DNA of 64,000 nucleotides from Streptomyces sp. PH10-H1 (GTDB lineage: Bacteria > Actinomycetota > Actinomycetes > Streptomycetales > Streptomycetaceae), in NCBI RefSeq assembly GCF_030063355.1, contig NZ_JASISZ010000006.1, positions 1 through 64,000 of the forward strand, read 5' to 3'. The position numbers and the translations under genes are program-made. The notes under the pieces were generated by a model. That model made no database searches, was not told the origin of the DNA, and was given only the letters and a program-made list of their open reading frames with translations. Positions 9,157-17,588 of this stretch are shown one piece after another. The stretch's first letter is position 1. Each line of letters opens with the position of its first letter.

Positions 9157-9729
9157 TCAGTCCCGGTGGACGGTGCCGTCCGGGTCCAGGCCGCGGAAGG
9201 ACAGCAGCACGATCAGGACGCCGCCGCAGACGATCGCGGAGTCGGCGAGGTTGAAGACCGCGAAGTGGGCGGGTGCGATGAAGTCCACCACATGCCCCTC
9301 CAGAAAGCCCGGCGCCCGGAAGACCCGGTCCGTGAGGTTGCCGAACGCGCCGCCCAGCAACAGCCCGAGCGCGATCGCCCAGGGCAGGCTGTAGAGCTTG
9401 CGCGCCAGCCGGGCGATCACCACGATCACACCGGCCGCGATGATCGTGAAGATGATCGTCATGCCCTGGCCGAGGCCGAAGGCCGCGCCCCCGTTGCGGA
9501 CCGCCTCGAGCCGCAGCCAGCTGCCGAGCAGGTTGATCGGGGCGTCCCGGTGCTCGAGGCTGGTCACCACCCAGAGCTTGGACAGCAGGTCCAGGGCGTA
9601 GGCCAGCGCCGCCACCCCGAGCAGGATGGCGATGCGCCGCTTGCCCTTGGGAGCGGGAATCGGCGCCTCCTCGGGAGCGCCGGCCGCCGCCGCGTCCTGT
9701 TCCTCGATGCCGTGCTCCGCTTCCGTCAC
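9157..9729 (-). CDS. lspA: Lipoprotein signal peptidase (signal peptidase II)
   Basis: Membrane aspartyl protease that removes signal peptides from lipidated prolipoproteins. 190 residues with four membrane helices. The catalytic dyad is visible as NLTDR (Asp134) and FNLADS (Asp163), with the conserved RNGGAAFG at 78-85. A ~30-residue acidic and Pro/Ala-rich N-terminal cytoplasmic extension precedes the first helix, as in other actinobacteria. The GTG start has GAGGGA at 6 nt. rluD follows after 76 bases on the same strand. Confidence 0.95.
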   Translation of the reverse strand: MTEAEHGIEEQDAAAAGAPEEAPIPAPKGKRRIAILLGVAALAYALDLLSKLWVVTSLEHRDAPINLLGSWLRLEAVRNGGAAFGLGQGMTIIFTIIAAGVIVVIARLARKLYSLPWAIALGLLLGGAFGNLTDRVFRAPGFLEGHVVDFIAPAHFAVFNLADSAIVCGGVLIVLLSFRGLDPDGTVHRD

Positions 9730-9811
9730 GTGAGTCCCTCAGCCCTTGTGCAGCCTGTGCGCGCCAGGCCGGATCCTGGCTGATGACGAGGGTACGGCAC
9801 ACCCGTACGAG

Positions 9812-9841
9812 GGGGTCCCCCCAGCCGAAGGCAGGGGGAGG
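9812..9841. repeat. REP-like palindrome (CCCCCAGCCGAAGGCAGGGGGAGG type)
   Basis: CCCCCAGCC-loop-GGCAGGGGG forms an imperfect hairpin between lspA and the DksA-like gene, ending at the latter's stop codon. Related elements are at 39940-39975 and 46400-46432. I recognise the pattern as a dispersed intergenic palindrome of Streptomyces genomes. It may also act as terminator of the DksA-like gene. Confidence 0.6.
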
Positions 9842-10489
9842 TCAGCGGCGCTCCTGCCGTTGCTTGCAGTCGATGCACAGTGTGGCCCGCGGGAACGCCT
9901 GCATCCGTGCCTTGCCGATCGGGTTGCCGCACGATTCGCAGCGGCCGTATGTGCCCTCATCGAGCCGTTCCAGGGCGTGCTCGGTCTGGGCGAGCATCTC
10001 GCGGGCGGTCGCGGCCAGCGACATCTCGTGCTCGCGGGTGATGTTCTTGGTGCCGGTATCGGCGTCGTCGTCTCCGGCGCCGCCACCGGAATCGCGCAGC
10101 AGCCCGGCGACCGACGCCTCGGAGGAGATGATCTCGGAGCGCAGCCGGCCGGCCTCCGAGAGCAGCTCGGCGCGGGCCTCCTTCACCTCTTCCGGGGACC
10201 AGGGCTCCTCACCGGGCCGTACGGGGAGCGCGGCGGGCTCCGTGGCCGCCCGGGAAGCGGGAACCGCGGACGCACCGGACGCGACCGTACCGGCCGCGGT
10301 CTTCTTAGCAACCACCTTTTTGGCTCCCGTCTTCTTCACTACCGCGGTCTTCTTCGCCGCGGTCTTCTTCGCCACGACCTTCTTCGCCACGACCTTCTTG
10401 ACAGCCTTCTTGGCGACAGCCTTCTTGGCGACTTGGGCCGCCTTCTTCGCCGGTGTCGTCTTTTTGGCGGCGGTCTTCTTCACGACCAT
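9842..10489 (-). CDS. DksA/TraR zinc-finger protein with histone-H1-like N-terminal tail
   Basis: 215 residues in two unlike parts. Residues 1-66 are almost only Lys, Ala, Val and Thr in AKK/VKK repeats, like the C-terminal tails of histone H1 and bacterial HU-like proteins. Residues ~100-215 are a DksA/TraR domain: a coiled-coil region, then a C4 zinc finger with CESC (184, 187) and CIDC (205, 208). DksA binds the RNA polymerase secondary channel; the tail should bind DNA, so the protein could link nucleoid and polymerase. ATG 10489 has AAGGGG upstream. The gene is divergent from ileS. Confidence 0.88.
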   Translation of the reverse strand: MVVKKTAAKKTTPAKKAAQVAKKAVAKKAVKKVVAKKVVAKKTAAKKTAVVKKTGAKKVVAKKTAAGTVASGASAVPASRAATEPAALPVRPGEEPWSPEEVKEARAELLSEAGRLRSEIISSEASVAGLLRDSGGGAGDDDADTGTKNITREHEMSLAATAREMLAQTEHALERLDEGTYGRCESCGNPIGKARMQAFPRATLCIDCKQRQERR

Positions 10490-10751
10490 GGCCGCGACCC
10501 CTTCACATATTGTGATCTTGCTCGCGAATCGTGCCGGAACGGTAAAACGGCTCCGGACCCTCGGCAACGGGGCGCGCCGCCTGATCCACCCGCCGGGCCC
10601 GCTGGGCAGGCAGGTCTGCATCCTGTGTGCCCAGCTGTTCCACCAGGTATTCCGGTATTCACGCGTAGTGACGCCGTACGGCCGGACTTCGGTTGTCGTC
10701 ATCAGGCCATTCGGGTCAGCCGGGACCGGGCCGCGACCCGGCGGAACCGGG

Positions 10752-10780
10752 CCGACAGGGCGGGCCCGTCCCCGTACACT
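10752..10780 (+). promoter_or_regulatory. Promoter of the ileS T-box transcript
   Basis: CCGACA (10752-10757), 17-nt spacer, TACACT (10775-10780). The -10 fits TANNNT and the -35 matches TTGACA at 4 of 6. Transcription would begin near 10787, directly before the T-box leader. Confidence 0.6.
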
Positions 10781-10786
10781 GGGCGA

Positions 10787-11035
10787 AGCGAAAGGCGTGG
10801 AAAGGGACGAGTAGCGCCGCACGCAGCCAAGAGCGACCCGGGGACGGTGGAAGCCCGGGGGTGTGCGCGACGCGAAGATCACCCCGGAGCCGCCGGAGGA
10901 AAGCCGTAAGGCGAGTAGAACCGGCATCGCGTCCCCAATCGAGGGGGTCCAGGACGCGCCGCGTCCCGGGCCAAGGAGGGTGGTACCGCGGGGGCCCGGG
11001 CTCTCGTCCCTTCGACGGAACACGGAATACGTGAC
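10787..11035 (+). promoter_or_regulatory. T-box leader (tRNA-Ile sensing) of ileS
   Basis: The conserved T-box sequence AAGGAGGGTGGTACCGCGG is at 10973-10991; TGGT (10981-10984) would pair with the ACCA end of uncharged tRNA. An ATC triplet at 10878-10880 in the Stem I region fits an Ile specifier codon. GC-rich arms around the T-box (CCCGGGCC before, GGCCCGGG after) can form the alternative helices. No U-tract follows, which fits the translational T-boxes known for actinobacterial ileS: charged tRNA leaves the ribosome site hidden. Confidence 0.88.
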
Positions 11036-11057
11036 ATGCCCGCCGGAGGCACCACCG

Positions 11058-14000
11058 ATGACGCCGCAGTACCGCCAGGTACCCGCCCAGGTCGACCTGC
11101 CCGCTCTCGAGCACGAGGTGCTCGGCTTCTGGAGCGAGAACAAGATCTTCGCCCGCTCCCTCGAGCAGTCCGAGGGCCTGCCCGAATGGGTCTTCTACGA
11201 GGGCCCGCCGACCGCCAACGGCATGCCGGGCGCGCACCACATCGAGGCCCGCGTCTTCAAGGACGTCTTCCCGCGCTTCAAGACCATGCAGGGCCACCAT
11301 GTGACCCGTAAGGCCGGCTGGGACTGCCACGGACTGCCGGTCGAGCTCGCGGTCGAGAAGGAGCTCGGCTTCTCCGGCAAGCAGGACATCGAGACCTACG
11401 GCATCGCCGAGTTCAACGCGAAGTGCCGCGAGTCCGTGACCCGTCACACCGACGCCTTCACCGAGCTCACGACCCGGATGGGCTACTGGGTCGACCTGGA
11501 CGACGCCTACCGCACCATGGACTCCGCCTACATCGAATCCGTCTGGTGGTCGCTCCAGCAGATCTTCGACAAGGGCCTGCTCACCCAGGACCACCGTGTC
11601 GCCCCCTGGTGCCCCCGCTGCGGCACCGGCCTGTCCGACCACGAGCTTGCGCAGGGCTACGAGACGGTCGTCGACCCCTCCGTCTTCGTCCGCTTCCCGC
11701 TGACCTCGGGCCCGCTCGCGGGCGAGGCCGCGCTCCTCGTCTGGACGACCACCCCCTGGACCCTGGTCTCCAACACCGCCGTCGCGACGCACCCCGCCGT
11801 CACGTACGTCGTGGCGACCGACGGCAACGAGAAGCTGGTGGTCGCCGAGCCCCTCCTCGCCAAGGCCCTCGGCGAGGGCTGGACCGCCACCGGCGTCAGC
11901 TTCACCGGCGCCGAGATGGAGCGCTGGACCTACGAGCGTCCCTTCTCCTTCGTCGAGATCCCGGACGCCCACTACATCGTCAACGCCGACTACGTCACCA
12001 CCGAGGACGGCACCGGTCTGGTCCACCAGTCCCCCGCCTTCGGCGAGGACGACCTCAAGGTCTGCCGCGCCTACGGCCTCCCCGTGGTGAACCCGGTCCG
12101 CCCCGACGGCACCTTCGAACCGGAGGTCCCGCTGGTCGGCGGCGAATTCTTCAAGAAGGCCGACGAAAAGCTCGTCACCGAACTCCAGACGACCGGCAAG
12201 CTCTTCCGCCACGTGCCGTACGAGCACAGCTACCCGCACTGCTGGCGCTGCCACACCGCGCTGCTCTACTACGCGCAGCCCTCCTGGTACATCCGCACCA
12301 CCGCCGTCAAGGAGGCGATGCTGCGCGAGAACGAGAAGACCAACTGGTACCCGGAATCGGTCAAGCAGGGCCGCTTCGGCGACTGGCTGAACAACAACGT
12401 CGACTGGGCCCTCTCGCGCAACCGCTACTGGGGCACGCCGCTGCCCATCTGGCGCTGTGAGGAGAACCACCTCACGTGCGTAGGCTCCCTCACCCAGCTC
12501 TCCGAGCTCACGAACACCGATCAGTCCAACCTGGACCCGCACCGCCCGTACATCGACGACATCACGTTCCCCTGCACCACCGACGGCTGCGGGCTCACCG
12601 CCACCCGGGTCCCCGAGGTCATCGACGCCTGGTACGACTCGGGGTCAATGCCCTTCGCCCAGCACGGCTATCCGTACCGCAACAAGGAAGCCTTCGAGAA
12701 GAGCTACCCCGCGCAGTTCATCTCCGAGGCGATCGACCAGACCCGCGGCTGGTTCTACACGCTGATGGCCGTCGGCACTCTGGTCTTCGACCGGTCCGCC
12801 TACGAGAACGTGGTCTGCCTCGGCCACATCCTCGCCGAGGACGGCCGCAAGATGTCCAAGCACCTGGGCAACATCCTGCAGCCCATCCCGCTCATGGACC
12901 AGCACGGCGCCGACGCCGTCCGCTGGTTCATGGCGGCCGGCGGCTCCCCCTGGTCCGCCCGCCGGGTCGGCCACGGCACGATCCAGGAAGTGGTCCGCAA
13001 GACCCTCCTGACCTACTGGAACACCGTCGCCTTCCAGGCCCTGTACGCCCGCACCGCCGGCTGGACGCCCAGCGCGAGCGACCCGGCCCCAGCCGACCGC
13101 CCGGTACTCGACCGCTGGCTCCTGGGCGAACTCCACACCCTCACCCGCGACGTCACCGAATCCCTGGAGTCCTACGACACCCAGCGCGCGGGCAAGCTGC
13201 TCTCCTCCTTCATCGACGACCTGTCCAACTGGTACGTCCGCCGCTCGCGCCGCCGCTTCTGGCAGGGTGACCCGGCCGCCCTGGCGACCCTCCACGAGGT
13301 CATCGAAACCACCACCCGCCTGATGGCCCCCCTCACCCCGTTCATCACCGAGCGGGTCTGGCAGGACCTCGTCGTCCCGGTCACCCCGAACGCCCCGGAC
13401 TCCGTCCACCTCGCCTCGTGGCCGGCCGCCGACGAATCCGCGATCAACCCCGTCCTGTCCGAGCAGATGCTGCTGGTCCGCCGCCTGGTGGAACTCGGCC
13501 GCGCCACCCGCGCCGAATCCGGCGTCAAGACCCGCCAGCCGCTGTCCCGCGCCCTGGTGGCAGCAGCCGGCTTCGACACGTTGGACCCGGCCCTGCACAC
13601 CCAGATCACCGAGGAACTCAACGTCCTCTCCCTCGCCTCGCTCTCCGAGGTCGGCGGATCGCTGGTCGACACCACGGCCAAGGCCAACTTCCGGGCCCTG
13701 GGCAAGCGCTTCGGCAAGGGCGTCCAAGAGGCCGCGAAGGCCATCGCGGCCACCGACGCTGCAGCACTCTCCGCGGCCCTGCGCGACGGCACGGCCTCCA
13801 TCGAGGTCAACGGCGAACAGATCCCGCTCTCCCCGGACGAAGTGATCATCACCGAGACCCCGCGCGAGGGCTGGTCCGTGGCCTCCGACTCCGGCGCCAC
13901 CGTGGCCCTGGACCTGAAGATCACCCCGGAACTCCGCCTGGCGGGACTGGCCCGCGACGCGATCCGCCTCATCCAGGAGGCGCGCAAGAACTCCGGCCTC

Positions 14001-14195
14001 GACGTCGCCGACCGCATCGCCGTCCGCTGGCAGTCCAAGGACGAGGCCCTCACCAAGGCCCTGACCGAACACACCACCCTCATCGCCGACGAGGTCCTAG
14101 CCACCGACTTCGCCTCCGGCGAGGCCGACACCACCTACGGTGAGCCCTTCACGGACGAGCCCCTGGGCCTGACCTTCCACCTCCGCAAGCAGTAA
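11058..14195 (+). CDS. ileS: Isoleucyl-tRNA synthetase
   Basis: Class I aminoacyl-tRNA synthetase that charges tRNA-Ile; 1045 residues, full length. The ATP-binding HIGH motif appears as PGAHH (57-61) within PPTANGMPGAHH, KMSKS as KMSKH (598-602), and a zinc-site pair CPRC is at 185-188. The PPTANG form and the length place it in the eukaryote-like IleRS group, which includes mupirocin-tolerant enzymes in other bacteria; tolerance here is inference. ATG 11058 has GGAGG 8 nt upstream; the frame is open further into the T-box, which is not coding. Confidence 0.97.
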   Translation: MTPQYRQVPAQVDLPALEHEVLGFWSENKIFARSLEQSEGLPEWVFYEGPPTANGMPGAHHIEARVFKDVFPRFKTMQGHHVTRKAGWDCHGLPVELAVEKELGFSGKQDIETYGIAEFNAKCRESVTRHTDAFTELTTRMGYWVDLDDAYRTMDSAYIESVWWSLQQIFDKGLLTQDHRVAPWCPRCGTGLSDHELAQGYETVVDPSVFVRFPLTSGPLAGEAALLVWTTTPWTLVSNTAVATHPAVTYVVATDGNEKLVVAEPLLAKALGEGWTATGVSFTGAEMERWTYERPFSFVEIPDAHYIVNADYVTTEDGTGLVHQSPAFGEDDLKVCRAYGLPVVNPVRPDGTFEPEVPLVGGEFFKKADEKLVTELQTTGKLFRHVPYEHSYPHCWRCHTALLYYAQPSWYIRTTAVKEAMLRENEKTNWYPESVKQGRFGDWLNNNVDWALSRNRYWGTPLPIWRCEENHLTCVGSLTQLSELTNTDQSNLDPHRPYIDDITFPCTTDGCGLTATRVPEVIDAWYDSGSMPFAQHGYPYRNKEAFEKSYPAQFISEAIDQTRGWFYTLMAVGTLVFDRSAYENVVCLGHILAEDGRKMSKHLGNILQPIPLMDQHGADAVRWFMAAGGSPWSARRVGHGTIQEVVRKTLLTYWNTVAFQALYARTAGWTPSASDPAPADRPVLDRWLLGELHTLTRDVTESLESYDTQRAGKLLSSFIDDLSNWYVRRSRRRFWQGDPAALATLHEVIETTTRLMAPLTPFITERVWQDLVVPVTPNAPDSVHLASWPAADESAINPVLSEQMLLVRRLVELGRATRAESGVKTRQPLSRALVAAAGFDTLDPALHTQITEELNVLSLASLSEVGGSLVDTTAKANFRALGKRFGKGVQEAAKAIAATDAAALSAALRDGTASIEVNGEQIPLSPDEVIITETPREGWSVASDSGATVALDLKITPELRLAGLARDAIRLIQEARKNSGLDVADRIAVRWQSKDEALTKALTEHTTLIADEVLATDFASGEADTTYGEPFTDEPLGLTFHLRKQ

Positions 14196-14201
14196 GAACC
14201 A

Positions 14202-14245
14202 CGAAGGCCGCTGTCCCCCCACACCAGGCGGGACGGCGGCCTTCG
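14202..14245 (+). terminator. Terminator of ileS
   Basis: CGAAGGCCGCtGTCC and GGGAcGGCGGCCTTCG pair with a 13-14 nt loop, seven bases after the ileS stop. No T-run. Confidence 0.75.
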
Positions 14246-14328
14246 CTGTGTGCCGGACCAGACCACCGTCAGGCCCCTCCGGAGAGCCCGGCCCCGTAGC
14301 CACCCACCACCCCGCACCGACCAAAAAA

Positions 14329-14372
14329 CGGGCCGGGCCCCAGAGGAAGCGATTCCCCAGGGGCCCGGCCCG
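14329..14372 (-). terminator. Intrinsic terminator of divIVA / dcw cluster
   Basis: Perfect 13-bp stem CGGGCCGGGCCCC / GGGGCCCGGCCCG. Read on the minus strand it is followed by six T residues (14323-14328 complement), a textbook Rho-independent terminator, rare in such GC-rich DNA. It ends the cluster 20 bases after the divIVA stop. Confidence 0.9.
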
Positions 14373-14392
14373 TAAAGCGACAAGCGACCGAC

Positions 14393-15577
14393 TTAGTTGT
14401 CGTCCTCGTCAATCAGGAACCCACGCATCGGCGTAGGCGCCTGCTGCAACGGCTGCGGGCTCTGCGGCCGCACCGGAGCCATCGGCTGCGTCATGGCAGG
14501 AGACATCTGCTGCTGGCCGCCATACGTCGGGTTCGGGCCGCTGTGACCCATCCCCTGGTTGCCGTACGACGGGTTCTGACCGCTGTGTCCCATGGCACCG
14601 GCACCGGCCGGAGCCATGCCACCGCCCATGGAGCCACTCATCGTGCCGCCCATGGAGGACGTGGCGGGAAGTGACGCGGTCGCCGGCGTACGCGGCGGAG
14701 CCAGCGAGTCGTCGGCCTGGGTCTCCAGCTGGCGCAGCTGGCTCTCCAGGTACGACTTCAGACGGGTCCGGTACTCGCGCTCGAAGCCGCGCAGGTCCTC
14801 GACCTTGCGCTCCAGCGTGGCGCGCGCGGACTCCAGGGAGCCCATCGCGACGCGGTGCTTCTCCTGCGCGTCCCGCTCCAGGGCGTCAGCCTTGGAGCGG
14901 GCATCCCGCTCCAGTCCCTCGGCACGGCTGCGTGCCTCGCCGACGATCTTGTTGGCCTCGGAACGGGCCTCCGCGATCGCCTGGTCGGCGGTCTGCTGCG
15001 CCAGCGAGAGAACCCGGGCGGCGCTGTCGCCACCGGGCGACTGCTGCTGCATGGGGTGACCCTGCTGCTGCATCGGATGCTGCTGCTGCATGGGGTGCTG
15101 CTGCTGCATCGGGTGCTGCTGGCCCATCGGGCCCTGACCCATCGGACCCTGACCCATGGGGCCCTGGCCCATCGGACCCTGACCCTGTCCCATCGGACCC
15201 TGTCCCATCGGACCGGGACCGTGCTGCTGGGCGCTCGGCCCGGCAGGCAGCTGCAGCGCACCGGACTGCTGCTGGGGCTGACCCATCTGCTGGGGCGGGC
15301 CCATCTGCTGGGGCGGCACCGGCTGCGGACCGGATATGGCCGCAGGGACCGGGCGGTCCTGCTGTTCGGGCTTGCGCATGCCCTGCTGTTGGTTCTGGGC
15401 GGCGGCTCGGGTGGCCGCGGCCAGTTTGGCGCGCAGGTCCTCGTTTTCTCGCAGGAGCCTGGTCAGCTCGCCCTCGACCTCATCCAGGAAGGCGTCGACC
15501 TCGTCCTCGTCATAGCCTTCTCGGAGGCGGACGGTCGTGAACTGCTTGTTCCGCACGTCCTCGGGGGTCAGCGGCAT
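14393..15577 (-). CDS. divIVA: Polar growth and septum-site protein DivIVA
   Basis: Coiled-coil protein that marks curved membrane at hyphal tips and drives apical growth (Wag31/DivIVA). 394 residues: N-terminal DivIVA domain ([20 protein letters not shown], 1-55) with the membrane-binding region, a long Gln/Pro/Met/Gly linker (~70-175) made of repeats such as GPMGQ and QQHPM, a second coiled coil (~185-290), and a Gly/Pro-rich tail ending FLIDEDDN. The long repeat linker is typical of streptomycete DivIVA. It is the last gene of the cluster; a phosphorylation control through the tail is known for the family, not shown here. Confidence 0.95.
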   Translation of the reverse strand: MPLTPEDVRNKQFTTVRLREGYDEDEVDAFLDEVEGELTRLLRENEDLRAKLAAATRAAAQNQQQGMRKPEQQDRPVPAAISGPQPVPPQQMGPPQQMGQPQQQSGALQLPAGPSAQQHGPGPMGQGPMGQGQGPMGQGPMGQGPMGQGPMGQQHPMQQQHPMQQQHPMQQQGHPMQQQSPGGDSAARVLSLAQQTADQAIAEARSEANKIVGEARSRAEGLERDARSKADALERDAQEKHRVAMGSLESARATLERKVEDLRGFEREYRTRLKSYLESQLRQLETQADDSLAPPRTPATASLPATSSMGGTMSGSMGGGMAPAGAGAMGHSGQNPSYGNQGMGHSGPNPTYGGQQQMSPAMTQPMAPVRPQSPQPLQQAPTPMRGFLIDEDDN

Positions 15578-15626
15578 CTCTTCACCTCAACGTGATCGTC
15601 GACATATCGGGAGTCCGCATCGTTCA

Positions 15627-15911
15627 TCACAGACTCCCGACAACGCGGAGCAGGATGAGCACGATGATCATCAATACGAAGAAGGACAGGTCGAGCGCCA
15701 CGCCCCCGAGACGCAGCGGCGGAATGAACCGCCGCAGAAGCTTGAGTGGCGGATCGGTGACAGTGTAGGCGGCCTCAAGGACCACCACCATCGGCTTCCC
15801 AGGTTGCCATGAGCGCGCGAACTGGAAGACGTAATCCATCACCAACCGGAAGATCAGCACGATCAGGAAGCACATCAGCACGATGTAGAGCACCTGTAGT
15901 GCGTAGCTCAT
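15627..15911 (-). CDS. YggT family membrane protein
   Basis: 94 residues with two hydrophobic segments (about 4-27 and 70-93) around a short loop with DPPLKLLRRFIPPL, the YggT/Ycf19 signature. These small proteins (YlmG in Gram-positives) sit between sepF and divIVA and are linked to division or osmotic behaviour; the activity is unknown. ATG 15911 is chosen because GGAGAGGG precedes it and it begins the family sequence MSYALQVLYIVLMCF. Confidence 0.9.
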   Translation of the reverse strand: MSYALQVLYIVLMCFLIVLIFRLVMDYVFQFARSWQPGKPMVVVLEAAYTVTDPPLKLLRRFIPPLRLGGVALDLSFFVLMIIVLILLRVVGSL

Positions 15912-15984
15912 CGCGCTTCCCTCTCCCCTGCTCGCCTTCGGCCTGGTGGCCGGATTCCTCGGTTGTTCCTCGGTTGCGTGGTAC

Positions 15985-16563
15985 TCAGCTCTGGTTGAAG
16001 AACCCGCCCTCGGCGATGCGGGCCTTGTCCTCCGCCGTGACATCGACGTTAGCAGGCGACAGCAGGAACACCTTCTGCGTCACCCGCTCGATGCTGCCGT
16101 GGAGGCCGAACACCAGACCTGCGGCGAAGTCGACAAGACGCTTTGCGTCCGTGTCGTCCATCTCCGTCAGATTCATGATCACCGGTGTGCCCTCGCGGAA
16201 GTGTTCCCCGATGGTACGGGCTTCGTTGTACGTGCGGGGGTGAAGTGTGGTGATCCGGTAGGGCTCACGCTCGGACACGACCTTGGGCATGATCACCGGT
16301 GCGTTCTTCTCCAGGCTGTGACGTTCGGGTGTGATGGATGCCACTGGGGCGATCCGCGGTTCACGGGGCGCCGGCGCATGGACGAGACGTGCCGGTTCGT
16401 CCTGTTGTGGCTGGTGCTGGCTGTGCTGGCTGCGTGGCCTGTGGTTGCGCTCAGGCTCCGGCTCGGGTTCGAACTCGTCATCGGGATCGAACCCCGGGCC
16501 GTCGTACCCGTCGTCCTCCACGAGGCCGAGGTAGACCGCCATCTTGCGCATCGCGCCGGCCAT
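15985..16563 (-). CDS. sepF: Cell division protein SepF
   Basis: Membrane anchor and bundler of FtsZ polymers. 192 residues: N-terminal amphipathic membrane-binding helix ([16 protein letters not shown]), a disordered acidic Pro/Gln-rich linker (~25-75) and the C-terminal SepF domain ([16 protein letters not shown] ... [16 protein letters not shown] ... VFLLSPANV). In actinobacteria that lack FtsA, SepF is the main FtsZ anchor. Typical length; starts as in other streptomycetes. Confidence 0.95.
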   Translation of the reverse strand: MAGAMRKMAVYLGLVEDDGYDGPGFDPDDEFEPEPEPERNHRPRSQHSQHQPQQDEPARLVHAPAPREPRIAPVASITPERHSLEKNAPVIMPKVVSEREPYRITTLHPRTYNEARTIGEHFREGTPVIMNLTEMDDTDAKRLVDFAAGLVFGLHGSIERVTQKVFLLSPANVDVTAEDKARIAEGGFFNQS

Positions 16564-16627
16564 GCTCTGCGTCCTCTCAGCGGGGAAAGACCATATTTAT
16601 TGCTGTGGTCCGACTTGTTTGGTGACG

Positions 16628-17359
16628 TTACCGGAGCCCGGGACGGACTCCGAGTACCGCAGTACCGACGCGTACATGTGTCGCTCCCGCCGCGACCGCC
16701 TGCTCAAGGTCGGCGCTCATCCCTGCCGAGACCATGGTGGCAGCCGGATGGGCCGCGCGCAGGCCGGATGCGATTTCCGCCAGCCGATCGAAGGCGGCAC
16801 GGGGTTGCCCCTGGTACGGGCCCGCGAGCGGCGCCACGGTCATCAGCCCGTCGAACCTGAGGCCCGGTGCGGCGGCGAGCGCGTCGGCGAGGCCCTCGAC
16901 GGCATCGGGGGCGGCTCCGCCCCTGCTGTCCCGGGTCCCTGACTCCGCGTCAAGGGCCACCTGGACCAGGCAGCCCACCTCGCGTCCCGCGGCGACGGCC
17001 GCGGCCGACAGGGCGCCGACCAGCCGGAGCCGGTCGACGGAGTGCACGATATCGGCGTAACTGACCACGGAACGTACCTTATTGGTCTGCAACTGGCCCA
17101 CGAAATGCCAGCTGAGCGGCAGGTCTGCGCAGGCCGCGGCCTTCGGGGCGGCATCCTGGTCGCGGTTCTCCGCGACATGCCGGACGCCGAGTTCCGAAAG
17201 AATCCGCACATCGTCGGCGGGGTAGGTCTTGGTGACCACGATCAGGGTCACGTCCTTGCGATCGCGTCCCGCCGTCTCGCAGGCGGCGGCGATGCGCTCC
17301 TCGACCCGGGCCAGATTCGCGGCCAGTTGGGCCTTCCGCTCCGTCACTGCCTCGCTCAC
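16628..17359 (-). CDS. YggS/PipY family PLP-homeostasis protein
   Basis: Pyridoxal-phosphate-binding protein of 243 residues with the alanine-racemase-like TIM-barrel fold. VTKTYPADDV (about 42-51) holds the PLP lysine; HFVGQLQTNK and the late GMSADLEQAVAAG match the family. The family controls PLP and amino-acid balance. One family position differs: AENRDQDAAPK reads where G/AENRVQE is usual. The GTG start overlaps the stop of the short upstream reading frame (GTGA), the coupling normally seen with pgeF. Confidence 0.92.
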   Translation of the reverse strand: MSEAVTERKAQLAANLARVEERIAAACETAGRDRKDVTLIVVTKTYPADDVRILSELGVRHVAENRDQDAAPKAAACADLPLSWHFVGQLQTNKVRSVVSYADIVHSVDRLRLVGALSAAAVAAGREVGCLVQVALDAESGTRDSRGGAAPDAVEGLADALAAAPGLRFDGLMTVAPLAGPYQGQPRAAFDRLAEIASGLRAAHPAATMVSAGMSADLEQAVAAGATHVRVGTAVLGVRPGLR

Positions 17360-17520
17360 GATCCTTCATTCAAACCGATGGTACGAACATGGGATATCTC
17401 ACCCATGTTCGCCGTGAACCGGGCGAGTTGGGCGGATACGAGCGAACGGCGCTCACCGCGCCGCGGCCCGAGGGCCGAGACGAAGTGCGCGCCGTTCACC
17501 ACGGGACTGCGCCCGGTCAC
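17356..17520 (-). pseudogene. 54-residue reading frame in the pgeF position (probable pgeF remnant)
   Basis: Streptomycetes normally carry pgeF (laccase-domain, ~240 residues) between ftsZ and yggS. Here only this frame fits: it begins VTGRSPVVNGAHF, which recalls the start of streptomycete PgeF proteins from memory, then continues with an unrelated Arg-rich sequence and ends NEGS with a stop that overlaps the yggS start (GTGA), just as pgeF would. No copper-binding His/Cys motif of PgeF remains. The GTG has only a weak ribosome site. It could be an internally deleted pgeF or a new small gene kept for coupling to yggS. Confidence 0.45.
17384..17411. promoter_or_regulatory. 10-bp perfect inverted repeat upstream of yggS
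   Basis: CGAACATGGG-8 nt-CCCATGTTCG, beginning 25 bases upstream of the yggS start and inside the short upstream reading frame. Perfect 10-bp arms suggest a dimeric repressor site or an RNA hairpin near the translation start. I do not recognise the binding protein. Confidence 0.5.
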
Positions 17521-17538
17521 TTCCAGTAGATCACTGGG

Positions 17539-17588
17539 ATCACTTCAGCGGAAAGAAGGTCGCTTCAGGTCGCTTCAGGTCACTTCAG
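17539..17588. repeat. Short tandem repeat at the ftsZ 3' end
   Basis: Three adjoining 10-bp units GTCGCTTCAG, GTCGCTTCAG, GTCACTTCAG (17559-17588) span the ftsZ stop, and a further ATCACTTCAG lies at 17539-17548. Such slippage repeats are unusual here and sit at the edge of the missing pgeF gene. Confidence 0.6.

Noticed and set aside
10863..11057. Upstream extension of the ileS frame
   Set aside because: This stretch is the T-box leader; the conserved protein starts at MTPQYRQVPA with GGAGG upstream.
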